Assembly (NCBI GenBank): GCA_947458705.1
Contig: CANHAH010000003.1
Span: forward strand, 1-56,840
Source of the DNA: Opitutia bacterium
Lineage (GTDB): Bacteria > Verrucomicrobiota > Verrucomicrobiia > Opitutales > Opitutaceae
Length of the DNA stretch: 56,840 bases
Direction of reading: 5' to 3'
Shown here: positions 49,876 through 56,840 of the stretch, piece by piece
Layout of the letters: each line of letters opens with the position of its first letter
Position numbering within the stretch: position 1 is the first letter of the stretch
The notes under the pieces: generated by a model
Told to the model about the DNA's origin: nothing
Seen by the model: the letters and a program-made list of their open reading frames with translations, nothing else
The model's database searches: none
Made by a program: the position numbers and the translations under genes

Positions 49876-52203
49876 TTAAAGCGTGATACGGCGCGTGGTA
49901 GCGTTACCCGCGGAGTCGTAAAGAGTAACCTCCGCGGCCGTGGCACTAGCGGTGCGGGCGAGTGAGATTTCTATGGTAAACGTTTCATCTCGAGCGTCGC
50001 GGATGCCGTCGGCGGGCTGTTCAACGGTTTCATGGGTTCCGTTGTTGAGGATGATTTCCGCACCTTCGAGCAGGGAGAGCGTATCGCGGCCGTGAATCGT
50101 GAATTTCAGGCCTGTCGTCGTGCGGGTTGCCGTTGCCTCGAGAATGATGGGCGGGGAGTGATCGACGAGGAGTTGATCGGTTTCGAAAGTTAGACTCAAG
50201 CGTTCGGCGCTCGCGCGCGGTGCGGTTTCGGTGGCGATCAGTCGGCTGAAATATATGCCGTCCGGCAGTCGGGCAGTGTCAAAAACGATGTAGGGCTCGT
50301 GGCTGGACACAGCAAGATCGGTCCAAGTGGATTCATTTTCATGACGAATTGAGAACGTTGCGGTTAGGTTGTCGCCATCGGGATCGGCGAGCGTCCAGAG
50401 CGCGATTTGGCTGCCAGGCGAGGGCACAATTTGGCTGGCGAGGAAGGCGGCCTTGCTGCGCTTGGCGGCGCCTGAGTCGTCGTCTTTCCCACTGGAGTTT
50501 AAAATTTGGCTTATAGAGGTGGTTAGACTCGGAGTGGATTCGGACCCGGGAATAAGGGCGAAGTTGGGTGTAAGAAATCGAAATTCTTGGAGCGTGGGAC
50601 GGCGGTTCTGTGGTAGTATGAAGAGTGTAGGTTTTCCAATTTCGAGTGCGTTCGCGTTGGCGGATAATTTGAGACGGAGTTTGGCGTAGCGGCCGCGTAA
50701 GGTCGCGCCGCGCCAGGCAGGGTCAGCAGCGTCAGGAGCGTTGAGCGCTACCCAGTCTGTCCATCCTTCGATCTCGTCACTGCCAAAACTGGTTTTGATT
50801 TCGAGGCTGAGTTGTTCGCGCGTGAGGTTGCGCAGGTGATCGAAGCGGAGAGCGCCGAGTAGCGCAGGTGCACCGAGGTCGAGGCGGCGAGTCTCGGCGG
50901 AGCGTTCGCTGCTAGCGTTAAAATCGAGGACGGCTAGGCCTGGGGCATTGTTGCGCAGAAGTAGGAAGCGGCCAGGTGCGCCCGGGATCGGAGCGAGGGC
51001 GTTGAGTTGGCTCGAGGTGCTGCCGGCAAAGGTGAGGGGGAGGCGATTTTTTAAATCGTAGCCTAGGAGTTCGCCAAGTTCGCCGCCAGCAATCAGCAGC
51101 GTATCGCCGGTGCGCGCGAGTTGGTAAAAAGCGAGATTGCTTCGGGTGACGAGATTCTCGGGGAAACCCTGGTCAGGAATAAAAACAAGAGTGCTGCGAC
51201 CGGAAAATTTTTCGACAGGCGGAGTAAATGCAACTGGCGGTGGGGTGACTGCGGTGTCGGTTTTTTCTTTAGGTTTGGTCGGCGCAAGGTTGATGCGGGC
51301 ATCGCCGCCGGTAGAGGCGAAGACGAGCGTCGCGTAAAGGTCGCCGTTGGCTTGAGGTAGTAGGTCGGTGACTTCGGCGTCGCGGTTTTCTTGGAGGAGC
51401 AGTGGGCTCGCCTGTGGGACTGGGGCCGAGGTGATGGGGGCGGGGAAAACGTAGAGGTTGCCTTTAGGCGAGGAGCCGACGGCGATGCGGCCATCAGTAA
51501 AGCGGGCAAGTCGGCGGATGTTGCGATCGCGAATTTCGCCGAAGAGAGTTAATCCTTTGGCGGTGAGTTGCGCAGCATCAGTGACCTTATCGGGTATGAT
51601 TCCGGCGGTGGCAAACGTGGTGGGGTTAAGCCGATAAATGCGAGCGGGATTACCGGTGGCGACGAGGACGAACTCGGCGTCTGTGGGCGTGGTCGGAACG
51701 ACGAGGAGGTCGAAGATTGAGTCGACCGGGAGGCTGAGGCGGGCATGGATTTTTCCGTCGCGCACGAGCACCAGTCCGCCATGCGGCGAAGTGCCAGCGA
51801 GAAGGTCGCCGTTGGCAAGACGACGCAGTGCGAAGAGGTGAGGTTCGCCGATTTTGAGCAGTTCGCGCGAACTGACGGTGAGATGCTCGAGATCGAGAGT
51901 GGCTTCAATGATACCGCCGTCTGGGCCAGTGCCGATCAACCATTGGGTTTCGGATATGGGCGTGAAACACCAGAGAAGATCGGCAGGGACGGGGCCCTTG
52001 AGCTCAGTTAAGACAGGGCCGGCGACGAGACGTCCATCCGAGCGAGTGGCTAGGCCGCGGAGGTTGCGGCTGGGAAGGTCGCGGAAAAAATCGAGATCGA
52101 ATTTTTTGGACAGGGGTTCGGCGTGGGCCGAAGTGAAGCTCGACGCGTTGAAGGCGGTGAGCGCTAATGCGATAACAACAAGTCGGAGTGTGAAGTGTAA
52201 CAT
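49876..52203 (-). CDS. Large secreted protein, propeller-like N-terminus and Ig-like C-terminus, function unknown
   Basis: This 775-residue protein has a signal peptide (LRLVVIALALTAFNASSFTS). Residues about 30-430 contain repeated short motifs that suggest a beta-propeller (NLRGLATRSDGRLVAG, LRRLANGDLLAGTSPHGGLV, IRRLARFTDGRIAVGSSPKG). A Pro/Thr-rich linker lies near 310-330. The last third looks like stacked Ig/fibronectin-type beta domains (ADPDGDNLTATFSIRHENES, LYDSAGNATTRRITL). I recognise no family. It is 51 bases downstream of the S55 peptidase gene on the same strand and may be its partner or substrate, which is only inferred from position. Confidence 0.65.
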   Translation of the reverse strand: MLHFTLRLVVIALALTAFNASSFTSAHAEPLSKKFDLDFFRDLPSRNLRGLATRSDGRLVAGPVLTELKGPVPADLLWCFTPISETQWLIGTGPDGGIIEATLDLEHLTVSSRELLKIGEPHLFALRRLANGDLLAGTSPHGGLVLVRDGKIHARLSLPVDSIFDLLVVPTTPTDAEFVLVATGNPARIYRLNPTTFATAGIIPDKVTDAAQLTAKGLTLFGEIRDRNIRRLARFTDGRIAVGSSPKGNLYVFPAPITSAPVPQASPLLLQENRDAEVTDLLPQANGDLYATLVFASTGGDARINLAPTKPKEKTDTAVTPPPVAFTPPVEKFSGRSTLVFIPDQGFPENLVTRSNLAFYQLARTGDTLLIAGGELGELLGYDLKNRLPLTFAGSTSSQLNALAPIPGAPGRFLLLRNNAPGLAVLDFNASSERSAETRRLDLGAPALLGALRFDHLRNLTREQLSLEIKTSFGSDEIEGWTDWVALNAPDAADPAWRGATLRGRYAKLRLKLSANANALEIGKPTLFILPQNRRPTLQEFRFLTPNFALIPGSESTPSLTTSISQILNSSGKDDDSGAAKRSKAAFLASQIVPSPGSQIALWTLADPDGDNLTATFSIRHENESTWTDLAVSSHEPYIVFDTARLPDGIYFSRLIATETAPRASAERLSLTFETDQLLVDHSPPIILEATATRTTTGLKFTIHGRDTLSLLEGAEIILNNGTHETVEQPADGIRDARDETFTIEISLARTASATAAEVTLYDSAGNATTRRITL

Positions 52204-52254
52204 CAGCGTTGGCGTGAAGATTTAGAGAAGGGTGGATTAATAAAACCGAGTGAC

Positions 52255-54048
52255 TCAGTCTACTACGCGCAGCGGGCGGCGGATCATAACGCCGGTGAGT
52301 TTACCGGAAAGCACGTGACGTTCGAATAGTGGTAGGAAGGCGTCGCGTTTTTGGAAACGGGCTTCATCGGCGGCGCGCGCGATGCGTTCGATCGAGCCGG
52401 GAATTTCCGGAGTCGAATTAGTTTCGTCGCTAAACAGCGTAGACTTTTCTACGATCGCTACACACAGGCCATCACGCGGACGGTCATCGCGCATAGCGAA
52501 GAGATAGGAGTCGAAACTGCGCAAAGTGGCCGTAGCAATTACGGCAGGGCGACCGGTGAGTTCGTCGAGTGCGGGTCCGGGGGCGAGTATGATTTCCAAA
52601 GTTTTTCCAGTCCAACCGGGATCGATGGGTAGCGTGATAATTTCACGGTGGGCTTCGCCTTGAAAATCCCGCCAAGCGAGTGTGGCGGTGAGCGTCTCGC
52701 CGGCACGCACGGTAGCGCGGGAGAGCTGGAAGAGATCGACAGTAATAGCGGGATTGGTGGTGAGGGCTTCGACCGTGAAATGGATCGAGCTGGGGAAGAT
52801 TTTCTCGTAGGGATTTTGCAGGTCTTGGGCGAGGCTGCGGACAAATTGGTTGAGACCTTGGGCGAAGGCTTGGGGGCCGGCATGGAGCGAGCGGGTCGTC
52901 AGTGTTTGGGTCGGGGAAAAAGAGATATTGCTGGTGATGCGAAAACCGTGGGCGAGCGCGCCGTCGTTGGAGCCGACAATGGCTTGCGTCAGGCCGGCCG
53001 CGATTAAGGCCGGCGTGAGCTGGGTGTGGCGCGCGACTTGAAAGCGCAGTGTGCGGGCCGTGGGGCTTATCGTTGAGACCTCAACTTGCACGGCGGTCAT
53101 CGCAGGCCCGGGACCCAGCGTGCCGGAGACGGCGGAGAGTCGATCTTGGGTGATCATACCGACGATAGCACCGGTGTTGGCGATTTTAACGGAGGTAAGA
53201 TTCGACGGCAGGATCGTGACGATCTCTGCGGCGCACAGCGGAAGTTCGACATCGCCGAGGGCAAGCATCGGATGGCCGAAGGCGGTGATGCGTTGCCCGT
53301 CTACGCTAGATACGGTACCCGTGCCCGCAATCGTGATGTCCCCGGTCGCCAATGCGACGGCGATGGCTGAACCTGCACGCAACGGTGCGGGCGGAGTGCT
53401 CGTGCTGGCAGCGGAGGCCGAGGCGAGAGAGCTGCCGCCGAGCGCAGTGGCGTTAAGACCAAAGGCGGCGAAATGGGGTGCGATCAGATCGACCACTTGC
53501 GGCGACAGTCCACTTAGCGTGAAGGCCGGTTGGAGCGGCGTGTAAGTCGAGGCAAACGATCTATCGGATGAAGTTGGATTAAAAGAAGCGAGCGGTGTGA
53601 CGCGAATTTTAACCGGCGTGAGATCGGGTTTGTCGCGGACTTCGGCCAGGTCGGCGGCGGGGGTGAAGCCGGCGTAGCGGACGGTTTCGAAGCGTTGAAT
53701 TTGGTAGCTAAGCGCTCCAGCGAGTTTGCCGTCGATATAAAGTGGACTGCCGCTCATGCCGGCGACGGCGCCCATATTTTGGACGCGTGGATCGGTGAGT
53801 TGGCAAAGAATGAGGGATTTACCGGGACCGAGTGCGTTGCGCACCACGCCCGTCACTTCAACCTCAAAGGGTTCAGGCTCGGTGCCTCGGAAGACGGTCC
53901 AGACCTGGCCACGTTGGCCGGGACGGAGTTCGTCGATTGACAGGGTTGAGATAGAGGGCGAAGCCGCAAAAATCGGGACGATAAGAAACGCGAAAAAAAA
54001 GAGTAAAAGTCCGTGGCGCAGAACGAGACGCGGGAGATGAGAAAACAT
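52255..54048 (-). CDS. Secreted S55 (SpoIVB-like) serine peptidase domain protein
   Basis: This 597-residue protein has an N-terminal hydrophobic export signal (GLLLFFFAFLIVPIFA). The S55 signature lies at the front: GMSGSPLYIDGKLAGAL (97-113), with Ser101 as nucleophile, and later ITAFGHPMLALGDVELPL. In sporulators this domain is SpoIVB, which triggers sigma-K; non-sporulating relatives are of unknown role. The second half (about 300-560) is beta-rich. It lies downstream of hemL, whose stop is only two bases away, and upstream of a large secreted protein. An envelope signalling or processing role is possible. Confidence 0.82.
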   Translation of the reverse strand: MFSHLPRLVLRHGLLLFFFAFLIVPIFAASPSISTLSIDELRPGQRGQVWTVFRGTEPEPFEVEVTGVVRNALGPGKSLILCQLTDPRVQNMGAVAGMSGSPLYIDGKLAGALSYQIQRFETVRYAGFTPAADLAEVRDKPDLTPVKIRVTPLASFNPTSSDRSFASTYTPLQPAFTLSGLSPQVVDLIAPHFAAFGLNATALGGSSLASASAASTSTPPAPLRAGSAIAVALATGDITIAGTGTVSSVDGQRITAFGHPMLALGDVELPLCAAEIVTILPSNLTSVKIANTGAIVGMITQDRLSAVSGTLGPGPAMTAVQVEVSTISPTARTLRFQVARHTQLTPALIAAGLTQAIVGSNDGALAHGFRITSNISFSPTQTLTTRSLHAGPQAFAQGLNQFVRSLAQDLQNPYEKIFPSSIHFTVEALTTNPAITVDLFQLSRATVRAGETLTATLAWRDFQGEAHREIITLPIDPGWTGKTLEIILAPGPALDELTGRPAVIATATLRSFDSYLFAMRDDRPRDGLCVAIVEKSTLFSDETNSTPEIPGSIERIARAADEARFQKRDAFLPLFERHVLSGKLTGVMIRRPLRVVD

Positions 54049-54049
54049 G

Positions 54050-55333
54050 TTAGAGGCTACGAAGGGCCGTGCTGATCACTTCGCAGGCGCGGTCAATAGC
54101 GTCACCTTCATGGGCTGTGCTAAGAAAATAGGCTTCGTAGGCGCTGGGCGGCAGATAAACCCCGCCATCGAGACAGGCGCGGAAGAACCGACCAAAGAGC
54201 GCAGTGTCCGAGGTAAGCGCGCTGTCGTAATCGCGAATCGGTGTCGCGGTAAAGAACACGCTGAACATGGAGCCGCGTTGTGGAACTTGGACTGGAATAC
54301 CTTTGGCATTTGCGGCGGCGAGCACGGCGTCGCGGACTTGGCGGCCTAGAGCATCGAGGCGCGCGTACGGGTTGAGCTCCTCGAGGAGGCGTAAGCTGGC
54401 GATACCGGCGGAGAGGGCGAGGGGGTTGCCGGAAAGGGTACCGGCTTGATACACGGGGCCGAGTGGCGCGAGGTGATCCATGAATTCGGCGCGTCCGCCA
54501 AATGCGCCCACGGGCAGACCGCCGCCGATGATTTTTCCGAGGGTAGTGAGGTCGGGCGTGATACCTTCGAGTTGTTGCACGCCGCCGAGAGCAAGGCGGA
54601 ATCCCGTCATGACTTCGTCAAAGATGAGTAGCGCGCCGTGCTGGGTGCAGAGTTGGCGGACGGCGGCGAGGTAGCCGGGGTCGGCGGGGATGAAGCCGAC
54701 ATTGCCTATATTGGGTTCGAGAATGACGCCGGCGATTTGATCGGGATGGGCGGCAAACGCGGCAGACAAGGCGGCGGCATTATTAAAAGGAAGGACGAGG
54801 GTCTCGCGGGCGAAACTGGCGGGAATGCCGGCGCTATCAGGGTGACCGTGCGTTAAGGCGCCGGAGCCAGCTTTGATGAGCAACGAATCGGAATGGCCGT
54901 GGTAGCAGCCGGAAAACTTGATGATTTTATCGCGCCGCGTGAATCCACGCGCGAGCCGTACAGCGGACATCGTGGCCTCGGTGCCGCTGCTAGTCATGCG
55001 AACTTTTTGAATGGACGGAACGAGCCGGGTGATGAGCTCGGCCATTTCGACTTCGTAGGGATTTGGCGTGCCAAAGGAGGTGCCGCTCTCAAGCGCAGTG
55101 GCGATGGCGGCTTTAATGCGCGGGTGGTTGTGGCCGTGGATCGCGGGCCCCCACGTGCAGACGAAATCAATCAGTTCGCGGTCGTCGGCGGTGATGAGCG
55201 TCGCGCCATGGGCGGCCTTTACGTAAAATGGCGAACCTCCGACCGAGCGGAAGGCGCGGACTGGGGAGTTGACGCCACCGGGGATGAGTTGGAGCGCGCG
55301 GGCGAAAAGTTGATCTGAAGTTTGGGAAGACAT
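54050..55333 (-). CDS. hemL: Glutamate-1-semialdehyde 2,1-aminomutase
   Basis: This 427-residue PLP enzyme makes 5-aminolevulinate in the C5 pathway of haem biosynthesis. It starts [20 protein letters not shown], then shows [39 protein letters not shown] and [13 protein letters not shown]. The PLP lysine is in [17 protein letters not shown]. These distinguish HemL from other class III aminotransferases. Length is normal. It is 26 bases downstream of nadE and two bases upstream of the S55 gene stop region, so the minus-strand genes form a tight run. Confidence 0.95.
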   Translation of the reverse strand: MSSQTSDQLFARALQLIPGGVNSPVRAFRSVGGSPFYVKAAHGATLITADDRELIDFVCTWGPAIHGHNHPRIKAAIATALESGTSFGTPNPYEVEMAELITRLVPSIQKVRMTSSGTEATMSAVRLARGFTRRDKIIKFSGCYHGHSDSLLIKAGSGALTHGHPDSAGIPASFARETLVLPFNNAAALSAAFAAHPDQIAGVILEPNIGNVGFIPADPGYLAAVRQLCTQHGALLIFDEVMTGFRLALGGVQQLEGITPDLTTLGKIIGGGLPVGAFGGRAEFMDHLAPLGPVYQAGTLSGNPLALSAGIASLRLLEELNPYARLDALGRQVRDAVLAAANAKGIPVQVPQRGSMFSVFFTATPIRDYDSALTSDTALFGRFFRACLDGGVYLPPSAYEAYFLSTAHEGDAIDRACEVISTALRSL

Positions 55334-55359
55334 GACGAGGCGCGAGCAGCAGGTTAAGT

Positions 55360-56840
55360 TTAGCTCACGTATTTTTGAACAATGGGGATACGACGGCCGA
55401 CGCCGAAGGCGAGCGGTGTGATTTTAAGACCAGGAGCAGACTGCTTACGCTTGTACTCGTTGAGATCGACTTTGCGGGCGATGTCGTTGACCACAGATTC
55501 GGTAAACCCTTGAGCGATTAGATCACGGCGGGACAGGCCTTCTTCAACGTACCCGCGCAAAATGGCGTCGAGTTGTTCATATGGTGGGAGGCTGTCTTGA
55601 TCGACTTGGCCGGGGCGAAGTTCGGCCGAGGGTGGCTTCTCGATTGTATTGACGGGGATGATCTCACGGTCGCGATTGATCCAGCGCGAAAGGGCGTAGA
55701 CCTGCATCTTAAACACATCGCTGATGACGGCGAGACCTCCGCACATGTCGCCGTAGAGCGTGCAGTACCCGACGGCCATTTCACTTTTGTTACCGGTGGT
55801 TAGAAGCAAGGCGCCAAATTTATTAGACAGCGCCATCATCAGGACGCCGCGGGTGCGAGCCTGGATGTTCTCCTCAGTCACGTCACGGGCGAGTCCCTTG
55901 AAGACCGGTTCCAAGGAGTGTTCGGTCGCGGCTACGGCGTCCGCGATCGCGATGGTCTCGAAGCGAATGCCCAGGTTTGTGGCAAGGATGCGGGCGTCGT
56001 CGCGGGAGTGTTGCGAAGAAATAGAAGAGGGGAGCGAAACACCAATGACATTTTGCGGGCCGAAAGCTTCTGCGGCGATCACGGCGACGAGCGCGGAATC
56101 GATACCGCCACTAAGCGCGATGAGAGTTTTTTTGAAACCGGATTTCTGCGCGTAGTCACGCAACCCCAACACTAGTGCCGCGTAAATGTCGGCGAGTTCG
56201 GATTGTTGAAACGTGGGCGCGCGCTCCGTACTAGTCCCGGTATCGACGACGCGGATATCTTCCGTGAACGCGGCAAGGCCCGCGGTAATGCTGCCATCGG
56301 ATTGAGCAACGAGGCTACGGCCGTCGAAGATGAGTTCATCATTGCCGCCGACTGCGTTCACGTAGGCTACAGGGCAGCCGAGGGTGCGGGCTGAGTCGGT
56401 GACGATTTTTGTGCGAACATCGCCTTTGCCATGATGCCATGGGCTGGCGGAGAGATTGACCATGAGGTCGCACTTTAATGCGGCGAGTTGGGTAACGGGG
56501 TCGAGGCCGTGATAAAGGCGACGAGTGCTGACCATTGGGTGCGTCCAAATGTCCTCGCAAAGCGTAATGCCTATTTTTTTATCCTGATAGATAACGACGG
56601 TGGGCGCAGCGGCGGGTTCGAAGTAGCGGTCCTCGTCAAAGACGTCGTAGGTCGGCAACAGGCATTTATGCGCGGTGGTGATAATCTGGCCGCGGTGGCA
56701 AAATGCGGCGGAGTTGTAGAAGGCACGGCCGTTTCCAGAAGTATTGAGAGTGACGGTGCCAACGATCGCCGGCACCTCGCCGATGGCTGCTGCGATTTCA
56801 GCCATAGAATCCACGACGTCGGGCACGAAGCGCCGTTTCA
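55360..56840 (-). CDS. nadE: Glutamine-dependent NAD+ synthetase, 5' end cut by window
   Basis: The frame is open to the window edge (in-frame codons continue beyond the GTG at 56826), so the N-terminal part of the glutaminase domain is missing. The visible nitrilase-like part has GITLCEDIW and [18 protein letters not shown]. The C-terminal synthetase shows the ATP P-loop [40 protein letters not shown] and [15 protein letters not shown], ending [17 protein letters not shown]. It amidates nicotinate adenine dinucleotide with ammonia from glutamine in the last step of NAD+ synthesis. It heads the run with hemL, S55 and the large secreted protein. Confidence 0.95.
   Translation of the reverse strand, partial: KRRFVPDVVDSMAEIAAAIGEVPAIVGTVTLNTSGNGRAFYNSAAFCHRGQIITTAHKCLLPTYDVFDEDRYFEPAAAPTVVIYQDKKIGITLCEDIWTHPMVSTRRLYHGLDPVTQLAALKCDLMVNLSASPWHHGKGDVRTKIVTDSARTLGCPVAYVNAVGGNDELIFDGRSLVAQSDGSITAGLAAFTEDIRVVDTGTSTERAPTFQQSELADIYAALVLGLRDYAQKSGFKKTLIALSGGIDSALVAVIAAEAFGPQNVIGVSLPSSISSQHSRDDARILATNLGIRFETIAIADAVAATEHSLEPVFKGLARDVTEENIQARTRGVLMMALSNKFGALLLTTGNKSEMAVGYCTLYGDMCGGLAVISDVFKMQVYALSRWINRDREIIPVNTIEKPPSAELRPGQVDQDSLPPYEQLDAILRGYVEEGLSRRDLIAQGFTESVVNDIARKVDLNEYKRKQSAPGLKITPLAFGVGRRIPIVQKYVS

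Noticed and set aside
1-56840. CRISPR arrays or IS elements
   Set aside because: No regularly spaced direct repeats, no terminal inverted repeats around a transposase, and no transposase or Cas motif in any frame.

Overview
The window is about 57 kb of bacterial chromosome, apparently from a Gram-negative member of the Verrucomicrobiota, probably close to Opitutaceae. The lineage is inferred, not proven. It rests on a TonB-dependent receptor with an N-terminal carboxypeptidase-regulatory-like domain but no SusD partner, many secreted polysaccharide-active proteins, a DUF3826 protein, two S9 peptidases, FabV, an RskA-type anti-sigma factor, and start codons that mostly lack a recognisable Shine-Dalgarno sequence. 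I found no rRNA, tRNA, CRISPR array or insertion sequence. Both ends cut genes: a MYG1-family gene at the left and nadE at the right.

Layout. 1-5.2 kb: mixed small functions (MYG1 family, Tat-exported MBL-fold hydrolase, DUF2293 protein, RsgA ribosome-assembly GTPase, an unrecognised protein, a double-rhodanese sulfurtransferase). 5.2-23.6 kb: a saccharolytic island. It holds a sialidase-fold protein on the minus strand, then on the plus strand an MGH1-like six-hairpin glycosidase, a beta-helix/DUF6298 protein, a second sialidase-fold protein, a RibB/RibA-like riboflavin protein, a GH127 beta-L-arabinofuranosidase-like enzyme, an alpha/beta hydrolase, a large TonB-dependent receptor, a DUF3826 protein and a PL1-type pectate lyase. 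An exo-rhamnogalacturonan-lyase-like PL26 protein follows 18 kb downstream (41.9 kb). The simplest reading is pectin/rhamnogalacturonan use: lyases and glycosidases cut backbone and side chains, the receptor imports oligosaccharides, and XylB (38 kb) may phosphorylate a released pentulose.

23.7-31.9 kb, minus strand: DPP-IV-like peptidase, D-aminoacyl-tRNA deacylase, FabV enoyl reductase (with a strong terminator), an ECF sigma/anti-sigma pair, a DapF-like epimerase whose two catalytic cysteines are both serine, and a 494-residue conserved protein of unknown function. 32-39.6 kb, mostly plus strand: SppA, SufT, a cupin (minus), an M20 peptidase with an internal 18-residue tandem duplication, a spermidine-synthase-like enzyme split into a membrane half and a probably exported catalytic half, and XylB. 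39.6-45.4 kb: oligopeptidase B, PL26, a GNAT acetyltransferase and a YeaQ-type membrane protein.

45.4-56.8 kb is mostly housekeeping. A minus-strand run carries trpC, a small membrane protein, rsmA and a secreted protein. Divergent mazG overlaps a Xer recombinase. A second minus-strand run carries nadE, hemL, an S55 (SpoIVB-like) peptidase and a large secreted propeller-like protein.

The most interesting points are the pectin locus without SusD or local regulator, catalytic-residue substitutions in DapF (Cys to Ser, twice), RibA (zinc cysteines lost) and GH127 (predicted acid/base Glu to Gln), the split spermidine-synthase-like pair, and the M20 duplication. No clear new defence or mobile system was seen.
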